A stretch of DNA of 64,000 nucleotides from Caprimulgus europaeus (lineage: Eukaryota; Chordata; Aves; Caprimulgiformes; Caprimulgidae), in assembly GCA_907165065.1 (NCBI GenBank), contig OU015528.1:32138515-32202514 (forward strand). Reading direction: 5' to 3'. Within the stretch, counting starts at the first letter, position 1. Every line of letters starts with the position of its first letter. The notes below the pieces were generated by a model, which saw only the letters and a program-made list of their open reading frames with translations, was not told where the DNA came from and made no database searches. Made by a program: the position numbers and the translations under genes. This document shows positions 38,074 through 49,200 of this stretch, piece after piece.

Positions 38074-41000
38074 GAAAACTGGTATCACGTATTTTCATGC
38101 TAGCCACAATCACCAGCAACATTTTTGGCTATGAAGCCAAGAATTTGCCACAGTATGACAAAGTATTTTCTGCCTGCTTTCAGATTAGTTTTGAGACAAG
38201 GCAACATATGGAAGCTTACTTGGTTGCAGCAGCCTCTGCCTGCTCTGTGAATCCCTGCCAACTGCCTGGGATTGCATGTCTATCACTATCTCTAAAATTC
38301 ACATAACACCACATGTATATTGTGCATTTCGCCTACTCCAGAGCTGGAGGATCCAGCTTTCAGAGGAACAAATATCAGACTTCCTTTTCTGTGATTCTGT
38401 GATCTTTTTCTTACATAGCCTTCTAATGCCATGACTGTATCTCACTGTTGCATTTCATTAAGACATCATCTTTGATGCATTGCTAACACACCAATTCAAC
38501 AAAATATTAAGATGAGATGACCTCGCGCTGGCTAGCAGAAGCCAGGCACAGTGCAGAATTAAGAGCTGAAAGTGCTCAGACTATGTGCAGTCACTCCTTC
38601 TGGAGATTTGAGGCACTAGTTACATATCTCAAAATAAAAGACTCTGTTCAACCTCAGTTATCATGATACTGATATTGTTTAAAACAAGAACAATTATAAA
38701 AGAAGTGACAAAATGAGCATCTCTGAAAAGAAAGATGTAGGCTCAGTCTTTTATATTACCTTAAATGAAATAAATTGAGCTCTCTAGCCTATATGGTTTG
38801 GGGTTTTTTAAAATTAATTCATGTGGTAATTCTGAATTTCCCCTTACTGCTTTTCAGAAACACCTTAATGATGAGTGACAGGAGTCATCTGTACTTGTTA
38901 CCAGTTATTATTACCCGTCCTTTAGGATTATCTAGAGATCCTGCATGAGATCAAGAACTACTGTGGTAAAAGGTGCTGTATATAAAAGCAGTAAACTTTC
39001 TCACAGCAAGTATCTGCAATCAGGGACAGACAGGGGTGGCACAAAAGAAACAGCCTCATTAGCTCCATTCAATTGTACTAGTATTTCCAACTACACGTAT
39101 TGATTTTGTATTTTTCTGTATTAATTTCTGTATAATAAAGAAGAAAAAATAAAATACAGTATTGCATTCCTTCACTGTTCCTTGTGTATTGCCTTTTCAC
39201 TCCAGGTATTTGCTTATCTCTGTTTCAGAATGAAATACTTCTTCAGTCTAGGTTTAGGAATAATGATTGCAGGCTAAGTGAAGTCATTAGAAAAAGAGAT
39301 ATGTCATTATGTGCATAAGGGCCTTCTTGAACTGGGACCTTATGAGTTAATGGTCTGACTGGCAGGAGTGCTGAATGCAGGAATACTGCTTAAGGTCTGT
39401 TGTGTGAAGGGAAAGATTTACAGAGAGCACGGACTTGCCAGACACTGCGATTCCTGACAGCACACTGCAGAGGGATGAGTGTCCTCGTACATAAAGACTT
39501 CTGACAGTGTGGACATTTTTGTGGTTTTGGAGAGAGAAAAGGCTATGTAATTAATAGAGAAAAATATAGCAGTGCCTGATCAGCCAGCACTACCACAACA
39601 CTTCAGATTTCGTGGCTCTGCAGCCTCAGGCTGGTGTGCCCTCTGGTAGCACACTGACCTGGCAGGAGCTGCTGTTCAGATATGTTGCTAAACTACCACT
39701 GTCCTCATTTCATATAAAAATTAAAGAAGAAATGAAAATGCACTATAATATAAAATGCAAAGAAAAAAACATTCCAGGGGAAAGGAGGGGATGCGGGGTT
39801 GCGGCAGTTGGCAGGTGCACCCCACGCCCGACTGCTCCTCTCATCCCACCCATCTGCACCAGACGCTCCCATGATCCCAGTTTGAGAGCATAAATAAGCA
39901 CTGGTCTCTGCCTCCTCTGAATATGACAGAAAACTTCTGCACAGCTAAAACTATATGTGCTTTAGGAAGATATTTAGTATAGGGATCGAGCTTTAAAGCA
40001 GTAGGAAAATCTATGTTAAATCTCAGCAGAGAATTCTTTTTCTTTTTGGCCTGCAGGCATTTCTAATAGTAGAACATCACTTTCCTGCCAAGACAAATTC
40101 TACCTCTTGCTTTTATTTTCCCATGCCACTTCCTGTGCCAATCAGCCTCTCAATTCTCCTGCAAATCCTGCTAGAAAAGCACTTCTTCAGCTTCTCTTTT
40201 CATCACTGATTTCTTCTCTAGCACCATACCCTACCATATGTAGATCATAACCTTCACCTTAAATGTTAACTTTGGTCTCCTGTTGATAAAGATGGCACAT
40301 GCTGCTAAATAAGGGGTGCTGCTAAATAACAAGAGAGAAACATTTCCGCAAGGTATTTCTGTTTCTGTGCACTGACATCATGTGGAGGAGTTAACCGATT
40401 ATTCCTTTGCACTCTCTACTATATTATATTGTACTTTCCTCTTCCTCCTTATTTTAGAAGGAATGAGTACAGTGGAGGTTCAAATGCATGTTTGACCAGG
40501 GTAATTTACAAAAGGAGAGAGGCAACTGTATCCATAACGGATCTGGTTGTGGCCCCTTTAATCCTGTGACCATAAATGCTTCTTGCAATCAGCTAGGAGG
40601 CTTCAGTGAAGAGCAGCTCACAGATATTTTTCCACCAGGACTGAGTACACCACCAGCATCATGTTTCAATAGAACAGCTGGTGCTTAAAAGCTGGTAATT
40701 ACAATTTTATTCAAAAAATCAGAACTGGTGGAGCTAAGAAGATCATTGATTCAGATGGATGACCTTGAAAGGCAGATTGTAATGAACTTGTTGAACTTTT
40801 TGGGAAAAAAAAAAAAGAAAGAAAAATATCTCTTTATAACATTTCTGGTACTTTCTGGTAACAAGCTACAATCTTCAGTTTCCCCCCCCAAATACTGTCA
40901 TTATGAAAATTGACTGAAAAAAAATTCTGAAAAGCCTTGTTATTTTACTATTCTTTCCAAGGGTATGGATGACATTCTAAAAACTGCATTTCTCTATAAT

Positions 41001-41084
41001 TAAAAGCTCTGCAAAATTTTAGGTTTGAAGCAGTAGCTCATGCTGATAGCATATTTTATAGAAATAAGAACACAAAAAGAGCTC
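38074..41084. other. Intergenic, no convincing gene
   Basis: Unique-looking AT-rich sequence. Short plus-strand frames at 38,097-38,306, 39,612-39,893, 40,488-40,688 and 40,728-40,913 show no known motif. AATAAA-type words occur near 39134-39152. Confidence 0.5.
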
Positions 41085-41220
41085 TAATCGTTTGGGAGAT
41101 GGACAGCCAGTCCATCTAGGCCAATAACCCATCTCTGACAGTGGCCATAAGCTGCTGCACAAGGAAGACTGTAAGATTATAGCATACCTACAGTAATACG
41201 TCTTAACATTTCCCAGCATC
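41085..41220 (-). mobile_element. Ancient CR1/L3-like repeat fragment
   Basis: The stretch 'gatggacagccagtccatct' followed by 'cccatctctgacagtggcca' resembles a repeat tail I know from reptile and bird genomes, read in the reverse-complement direction. It is strongly diverged, and the family assignment is from memory of that text only. Confidence 0.5.
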
Positions 41221-41339
41221 CAAATGTTTGGGGTTCAGACTGTCCAGGTTTTGAAACCTCCACTGACCTACAGCATCTGCAGTACCCTGCAGCGGAGTTG
41301 TACAGCTTAGCCATGTGCTGTGTGAAACACAGGATTACT

Positions 41340-41465
41340 GGATAATTCAAAATGGACAGGACCTCAGGAAGTCTCTAGTTCAACCTCCTGCTCACAGCAG
41401 GGTCAGCTACAACGTCGGACCAGTCATCTGCTCAGGCCCCCTGTACCCATCCAGCTGTTAACCCA
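41340..41465 (-). mobile_element. Old CR1 3'-end fragment
   Basis: 'ggacctcaggaagtctctag' and 'ttcaacctcctgctcacagc' followed by 'agggtcagctacaac' correspond to the reverse complement of a CR1 3' end, diverged more than the other CR1 copies here. It sits directly after the ancient repeat at 41,085-41,220. Confidence 0.75.
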
Positions 41466-42060
41466 GGGCCCTCCACATCTGTAATTTACACAGCAGCATT
41501 AGGCTACTCTCTATTTCCTTCTCTATTTCAAATAACTCCTTGTCTTCTATTGGCTTGTTTCGAGTATTCAGCTAGTAGTTGCCTAAAATCACACATATTG
41601 TAGCTCCTAGACCTAACTCCTGAGTTAGAAACTCCCATTGTCTCATTTGTGAAATTGAGTCTGTTTTTCCCACGTGTACCTGGACTTGCATTTATCTACA
41701 CAGAATTCTGTCTGCTATTTTAATGCCCAATTACTGAATTTTGTAAAAACAGTCACACAAGAAATAAACCAAAAAACATTTGCAAAGCACGTATTGGATT
41801 TGTGCTGTTTATATTTCTAGAGATAAAGCAGAAAAACCTCTTTATAAGGCTTTTTGATAGTCTGTAGTAACCATAGCCCCTAGTTCTGAGTACATTTACA
41901 GAAATGACAAACTGCTTTTTATCAGTGATCAGCTTCATGATGCTGCTGACTTAATCTGGTGTTGCCTCTGTAATGTACCTACTCATCTCTTACTTTCTGC
42001 TTGCATACATATAGATGTAATATAGATGGCATGAAACTTCTCCATGTTCTGGCATTTCAG

Positions 42061-42291
42061 AATTTGCAGACTACCGAGACGTCACTTGTCCTACATTTGC
42101 TTAACATGCAGCATCCTGAAGAGCTGCTGAAATATGTAAAAACATTATGGAAAAGAAATCCAGAGGAACCATTATTTCAATTAAGACAATTTTTCATGTT
42201 CATGCTCCAAATAATTAAAAAGGGGAAAATGAAAGTTGAAACTAAAAAAGAAACGAAACCGGAGGATTCAGTCATGTATGATAAAGTCTAA
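42061..42291 (+). CDS. Candidate terminal exon of an unassigned gene
   Basis: After an AG acceptor at 42059-42060 ('ctggcatttcag') the plus strand is open in phase 0 for 76 residues to a TAA at 42289-42291. An alternative acceptor at about 42014 ('tactttctgcttgcatacatatag') would add about 15 residues. The protein text is helix-like and charged: LQTTETSLVLHLLNMQHPEE, then LLKYVKTLWKRNPEEP, then a basic/acidic tail KVETKKETKPEDSVMYDKV. A polyadenylation signal AATAAA follows at 42387-42392 with T-rich sequence after it, as expected for a last exon. I do not recognise the family. It may be a real lineage-restricted gene, an alternative end of the gene at 45.9-46.3 kb, or chance. Confidence 0.35.
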   Translation, partial: NLQTTETSLVLHLLNMQHPEELLKYVKTLWKRNPEEPLFQLRQFFMFMLQIIKKGKMKVETKKETKPEDSVMYDKV

Positions 42292-43805
42292 CTACTGTGA
42301 AATAGCCAATAGGCTACTGCTCACCCCATCACATTGTGTGATAACCTTTTAAAACCATGACCCATGTCAGATAATGACAATCCAGAAATAAACTTTTGTC
42401 TTGCATTTATTTTTCAGAAGGAAGGAATAAATATTACAAGGGAGAAAGGGGCACGCTCTCAGCATAAACTCAGGCATCTTTGTTGATTCTGATGAAGACG
42501 TAACTCTGCAGCGACTGAAGGTCTCATCCCAAATGATCTGATTTCAAAGACTATATTAATGGTGCCATGGTGTTTTAATTTCAGCCCTTGGTGTGCATGC
42601 TGACACATGGGTCTCTAGACACTGGGTTTTCTGCAGTCTTACTGCTGTAAGCCATTTCCAGATGTCCCATCTCCAGCGATTCTCAGTGGCTCGACTAGCA
42701 GCATGTGATGATGCTCCACATGATGAGTAATTACTGAGCTCTGCTTCAATCCCACCTCCTGTCCCACTGTTTGAATGCATATGCACTACCCAGGCAAACT
42801 GTGGCAATTAGCCTGTGAATCAAGAAAACCCTGTTCTAACACGGAATATCAATTAATGGACCTTGTCAGGTTTCATGGATCCTTGAGTTATACCTGTATT
42901 ATGTGATGCAAACACATACACATACATGCATATATACATCCATGCATTTTAACAGGTTGTGTAACTTTTCTTCGAAGTTGTTGGTGCTGGAAGGCTAGAT
43001 AATCATTCCATGCTGGCCATCAAGCCACTACAGGGTTATCATGCTAATCAAAGCTCTCTTTGAAATGCTGTTTAGTTTCATTACCATCACAAAGGAGCAG
43101 CTAAAGGACATCTAAGGCAGGCTGGGGTGGGGGAAGTGAATGCTCTGAGACACTATAATCCATTTGAACAGCCATGTTTATTGGAAACAGGAGGGGAAAT
43201 TGTTTAGCATAAGCTGATATCAATCACTGAATGAATTCTGTTCCCTGTTACCAATGCACAGGCAACCAGGCAGGGAAGAATGAGCTCTGTGGAAAGACAG
43301 ACATCTCCCCACTAAAGGAGGAAAGGATTGGTAGCCCCCTCAACACCAGATGGACTCCTGCAATCAATCATAAAGACTAATTTTTTCCCAGACTAGGACA
43401 GAGAAGTCATAACATCTCAATGCTCAAACGATCCTTTGTTATTTTGAGAAGTTTTATGCCTTTTTTGTATATGCAGATTGAATTGGTTTTTGGGGGTAGA
43501 GAACTCCTCCAGAAAGGACCCTCCACCCCGTAGAGCAGGAGGCTCCACTATGATATAAATAAGTGGTACTGCCTGGCTGACTATGCTTGCTAGCCTCTCT
43601 ATAGCTGTAAATGTTCTAACTGTCTCATTGCATGGTTGTCTCTTTTTTTTTTTTTAATTTAAGAAACACACCTTTTCTCTTTAAAACAAACTTGTCTGAA
43701 TGGTTTGCTGGATTTGTCTGTTTTGACTTAGGGCTAGTAAATGAAAAGCGAACATTGATTTCAGAGGAATTAAATCAAGAGTCCACAGTTATGTTTCTGC
43801 AATAG

Positions 43806-43853
43806 ATCACAGGTGTGGAGGCTACAACCTCTTCTGGTGCTGTAAAACTGCTG
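43806..43853 (+). CDS. Weak candidate exon, phase-compatible with 45,924
   Basis: The 48 bases between a possible AG acceptor ('gtttctgcaatag', ending 43805) and a good donor (CTG|GTAAGA, GT at 43854-43855) read ITGVEATTSSGAVKLL in phase 0. A stop lies just before the acceptor in the same frame, so the frame would need that splice. Joining it to the exon at 45,924 keeps the frame open. Support is only phase and splice-site match; the short length makes chance likely. Confidence 0.18.
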
Positions 43854-44227
43854 GTAAGAACAATGGAGGCAATGATTTATAGGATTTTGATGCAACAAAT
43901 ATACTCATACAAAAGCTTTCCCAGGCTCTCTGATTTTGGCTTGAAAGCTCATTGTGGAGCCACAGTTATGTATATTCATGATAGATGCTGGAGGATATTC
44001 TTCATTACACTTGAACTGTAAAGCAAACGAGTTTCCTGTTATGTCAGTTAGACTGAAAAAGTACTTATACATGGAAATAAATCTAAAAAAATACCACAGC
44101 CTCAAAAACTGATCCTCTCTGCTTTCCTATTAAAAACATCAGTGTATTTGCTCATAATGAATGATCAGGGGTGGATATTTAACATAAAAAGTGGACATGT
44201 TTTCTTCTGCTGAGTTATGAAATATTC

Positions 44228-44400
44228 CAAACCATACCTGCCAGGCTGTAGTCCCATCAGATCTCACAAGCTAAATGAGTTCTGATTAGGTCAATACTTG
44301 CTTGGAAAGACATAGCAGGTGCATCAGAAAGGAAACCTTCATCAGTAGATAGCAGACTCCCTTTTGTATAAGCCTTAAACCAGTACTGGAAAGGGCACTA
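44228..44400 (+). mobile_element. 5S-rRNA-derived SINE remnant
   Basis: The order 'ataccTGCCAGGCTGTAG', 'cagatctcacaagctaaatg', 'tcaatacttgcttggaaaga', 'agcaggtgcatcag' follows 5S rRNA from its middle to its 3' end (GATCTCGGAAGCTAAGC... TAGTACTTGGATGGGAGAC... GGGTGCT). It is too diverged to be a 5S gene and has a non-5S tail. This fits a 5S-headed SINE of the AmnSINE1/SINE3 kind, or another reptilian 5S-derived repeat. The right border is uncertain. Confidence 0.55.
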
Positions 44401-45923
44401 TGCCACTGCAAGTCTGCAGGTTGACATAGACAGCTAAGACCTATACGGCTTCATAGAGGAGCACAGGCAATAAAATTGTCATGACATATTCTGTGACCTG
44501 CCCATCTTAAAGGGATCTATGAACTTGGGTCCTTATCTCAGTCTTTTCTTTCCTAGTATTACTACACAAACTGGTACCAAATTTCTTTGAGATTACTAGA
44601 TTTCAATCATAAATATACTGAGTTTTCTAAGCAGATTTTGGTGGAATGGTTGACCATAAAAAGCAACAATTGATAGCAAGGTTTACACAGGAGAAGTGAT
44701 CTTGCATAACTGCAATGTAAACAAGGCAAAAAAGCAATAGACTAAAGTATCCAAATATTAGAAAGAAATCAAACCTCAAGCCTGGGGGGTGTTTTCTCTT
44801 TTCCAGGTATTCTCCTTCTTTTTGGTTATCCAGCAGCATTTTCAAATCTTTTCTCTGATGCATATCAGAAGCAAAAGTTGATAATTATTCTTATAAAGCT
44901 GGTAGTGCCTGTGCTTATTCTTGTCCATACATAAATGAACTGAAACAATGCAAGCCTAAAGGACTGTCAAAAAAAGTGAGACATTCTGGTTTCTTCTGAG
45001 TCCATGACCAGAGAGGTGTTCATCCTGATCATTCAGGATGAACTCTTTGTATTAATCATAAAAACTTTTCCTTCTTTCAGATGTGAACTGATTGATGAAG
45101 GTTCTGCATGTGCTGGCCTACTGATGGTGCTTGGAATGGAAGTATTATCTTCAGAACACAGAAACTACGTGACTGCAGACAGATAATTAAAGTTTCTACT
45201 AAAATGAGCATAGAAAACAAACATAGAAAACTTCCATAGATCTCAGTCACCACTGAGTTCCTCTGACTAAGAAATATAAACTATGCTAACTCATGACACG
45301 GGCTATTTTCTAGTAAGAATAGGAGGTAGCACGTAGACAGGTCATTCAACACACAGTGATGAGCAGTGAAATTAGGTTTTGATTTTAGGAAACACTTGAT
45401 ATACTGCATGCCATTTAGGTAACTGTCTACTGGTACAGATATGATTTTATGTTTAAAACAAAGATAAGCCAGAGAAACAGAGACGACCTCAACTGGAAGC
45501 TCCACTGGAACAGTATCATTGACATGAAGTTTCATTTGGTGCAGTTTTGCATCGATCCATAGGGCTCCATCATTCTCACAACTGAGAAGTCCAGTGGGCT
45601 GAAAACAAGCTGCCAGCATCTTCAGTCATCTCTGAATGCTAAATAGTTCAAATGATAAATTATTTGCCACTAAATAATCTGCTGCTAATTGCTCTTTTGC
45701 CTGTAATTATCAGTAGGATTTAATAAGTATGGAAATACTACTAGATGCCAGAAAGTAAAAATAAAATGAGAAAAAGCAGACTTAAAGAATGTCTGGCAGA
45801 CGAACTCTTTAATTAGTCCTGGAACATCATATTGGCTGACGTCTCTCTCAGTGAACTTCTCTGGCAGAAAGATAGGTTTTTATAAAACTTCAAGTAAAAC
45901 GAGTAATACATTTGCTTCTACAG

Positions 45924-46274
45924 ATAGAAAGGTTTTGGCCTTTGCCTCCAGGTTATGAATTTGAAAAGAACATCAATATAGGTAAGAACAAGACTGAACA
46001 CATCAAGGGAAACACAGAAAATCTTAACATATAATATCTTCTAATAAAGTACCAATTCAAGTGAGAGGTGAAACCTAGGAGGAGTTTTGAACTGTCACTA
46101 GACTTTTACGGGTAGCTCTAGCTTTCACTTCCTTTACATGACCTGTTTCTTAACAACCACATGTTTTATGCTGCAGGTAAAACATGGGAGATCGGGATGA
46201 AGAAACTGAATTATCCTCTCAAGGATCTTCCTCTTGTTTCTGATCAGGAAAAAAAAATCAAGATGGATGAATAA
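45924..46274 (+). CDS. Candidate two-exon 3' end of an unassigned gene
   Basis: Exon A is 45924-45981. It follows acceptor 'tttgcttctacag' and reads IERFWPLPPGYEFEKNINI in phase 0, then a strong donor (ATAG|GTAAGA, phase 1). Exon B starts at 46177 after 'tgttttatgctgcag', with a branch-like 'cttaac' about 25-30 bases upstream. The split codon becomes GGT (Gly), and the frame continues KTWEIGMKKLNYPLK and DLPLVSDQEKKIKMDE to TAA at 46272-46274. The intron is 195 bases. Both splice sites are good, the phases match, and the residue mix looks like protein. AATAAA follows at 46632-46637. I do not recognise the protein, and upstream exons are not established (43,806-43,853 is phase-compatible). It could be a bird- or sauropsid-specific gene between GRIP1 and CAND1. 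Confidence 0.42.
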
Positions 46275-49200
46275 CTTTGCAGTTACACTTTCTGCCTACT
46301 GTCAAATGGCAATGAAAGTTGAAATACCCTTGAAATATCCCACCTGTGGTCACAGTCATTAGATAATATTGATCAGAATATAATCAGACTCAGTAGATAA
46401 TAAGACTGTACAGAGACATAATAAGGGTCCCAAATCTAGATCCTGTGTAGTTAACAGCTCAACTACTGTTTGTCACTGTGAGAGAAAAATCCCAGTTCAC
46501 GTATTCCCCTAAGCTATAAAAGAAAATTAAGTGGAAGGAAGATTTTGTATTTTCACTACATTTCTCTAAAGGGAAAACATCTAGGTTTAGGGCTGTTAAG
46601 CAGGTTAATGACCTGTTGCGTAAGACTAAAGAATAAATTATTACTGAGAGAGAATGAGTAGAATGCAAATCTGAAATATATTTTCTTGAGTGGAAAAAAA
46701 TAGATTTATTGCTCTAGTTTCCTTAGTTGCTGTTTTTTTAGCTGTCACTCAGTGGTTCTGTGTAGACCTGAAAATGCCTTTCTAATGTTCATGAAGAATA
46801 TTGAAACAAAATTGACCAAGTTTGGCTAAGCATAAGACTGGTACTAAAAGCTGTAGGTGGGAAGCTTCTTTTTTTTTGCTGTTCCTGGCCCAATTCCTCA
46901 ATGTAAATCTGTTGCCTGGAGGTGAACAACCTACAGAACTGGTGAGAATTTTGTTCTTCTTGCCTGCTTTAGTCTATATTATTTCTTTCTCTGAGTATTA
47001 GGAGAGTGACAATTACGGTGAGACATTTTGTATGTGACATAACACCTGTTTACCAGGAACCCTGAGACCAATTCTCCGAGAGCAGATGTGGCAACAGGGT
47101 TCAATCACTGTTGTGTTCACTTATTTTGGATTTGAATTGCTACCCCAGATGCAAAAGGGGCCATGCCTAATCATGAGCATACTGAGCCTTCTAGATCTTC
47201 ATACTTGGTTGTAATAGCGTCAGAAGAAGACACCACACTTCAGTACCTTTGCATTTGGCCAAATGAAGTCTGAAGACATTCTGATACACTCTATTTATGT
47301 TAGCAAGATTTTTTTTGTCATTAGAGAGTCTCAGTCTGGGTGCTGTTGTTGTAACTCATGTATGAACTTAAAGTGAAATTTCCAGACATCCCTTTTTGCA
47401 GGTTTATTATGAATTCCACTGAAATACTATTACTGAAGCTCTAAAAGGAAGATAACACCATGAGGATGGATCCAATGTCTATTTTCCCTGAATGATTTCT
47501 GCATTCCATTTGTGACTAATTTTGCGAGAAGGGAACTCTCTGGAGGGCATAGCTTTAGTTTTCAGATCATTTTTTTGCTTTCTAAACTAGAACAGGAAAA
47601 GAATAAACCCTGGCTGATTGGATCGCCTTAGCAGCATATTTCTTCAGGACTTCCGTATCAGAGCAAATTAGATCATTCTGCACTGATGTGATACATAATT
47701 CCTGTATCTTCTGTGCCATCAGCTCCTTGGGTTTGGTTTGAAGGCATAGGAATTAAGCTGCAGCATTTGAGTGAAATTGTTTTTATTATTGGAATCACAA
47801 GATTTTTTTACTGGCAAGAGAAAAATGACCACAACTGGCACATAGTGTGACTCAGACTTATGTATTTGGAACCTTAATTCCATCTGCCTCAATTGGACAT
47901 GAAGTACATTCATTGCTTTGAGTTTTATTTTTATGTAGCCCTACTAGCAACAATAAACTATTTCCTGTTTGCAGTGCAGTGCACACTGGTTTTATAATTT
48001 CCTTTAACTCTTCCCCATATTTAAATCACTGCTTATTAAATAATCTTCCAGTATTTCCTTTCTAAGTTTCCCTTGGTGCATTAGTTGAGCACAGCTAAGT
48101 TAAAGACTGGATCTGCTGCTTGAAAATATTAATTGATGGCAAGTAATGAAGACAGCTGAAACAATAACTGAATATAAAAATCTGATTTCAAACGTTGTTG
48201 AACTTTTTGATCTTTGGTGAAAAATGAAATATGACCTTTAATGGAATATCATTCTCAGTGCATCTTCCATCATGGTATTATAGGTTATGATTGCTACATT
48301 TTTCTCTTTCTAATGTAAAAGATGATTCTTTGGAACAAGAAGGGCTGATTGCTCCATTAGTTCTCGATATCATTCAGCGCTTAATGGCAACATTCATTTA
48401 TTTTGCACTTTGTTTGCATTCCCTAATCACTGGAAATACCCTGGAATATCTTATACCATTTGATCACCCAAATAGATAATATTTTTTTTGCTGAAGCCCT
48501 ATTTCGCTCTCATTCATAGGAGCACAGTCTTACTCTTTAGGCATTTATAGTGAGCATAAATTATGATGGCTCTTAAGATGAGATGCATGAATTAAAATAC
48601 ATTTTAAATCTCTTGCAGTAGATTTTCATGAGAACTATTGGCAAACAAAACAAATACATATGAGAGAGCAAGTTTAGTGGATTTCAGCTGGAAGTAACTC
48701 TGAATGCATACCAAGACTGCAAGGTCTAACAACATATAAAATTGAATTACTAGGTTCCATTTTTAATGGAAACCCAATTATGTTTACATAGAAATTTTAC
48801 TCCCTGATGGGAAAAAGGATGAAAATCTGGGGCTTACTTGACTCTATGTGCCACCAACTGTATGTGCCAAAAGAGATAGCTTGAGTAAATGATCTTGTCA
48901 AAACAGAAAGTATCACTAAGGAGGCAACACTGAGGGACTGAGTGGTTCATATCTGTTTGTTAGAAGTAGAGGTGTATACTCAGACACTACTCCTTTGCCT
49001 TTCTGTCAAGGGCTCCGATTAGTCAGCTTTTTCATATTAAGAAACTGTGAATGTAGATAATTCTGTAGTTAACTAATGTTGTATGTTACTGAACTTATGT
49101 CCATCAGGGAATTATTTTAGAATAAGGACTGCACTAAGTTAGAGAACTACAGTTGTCATCAAACAACTTTCTTAGTGAAATATTATTTTACTTTAAGAGT

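Noticed and set aside
44228-44326. Functional 5S rRNA gene
   Set aside because: The match covers only part of 5S, is strongly diverged and has a non-5S tail, so a SINE is more likely.
45281-45619. 112-residue minus-strand frame
   Set aside because: Coding-like at first sight, but no family, start context or splice sites; it overlaps the region of plus-strand candidate exons, so it was left out as a gene.
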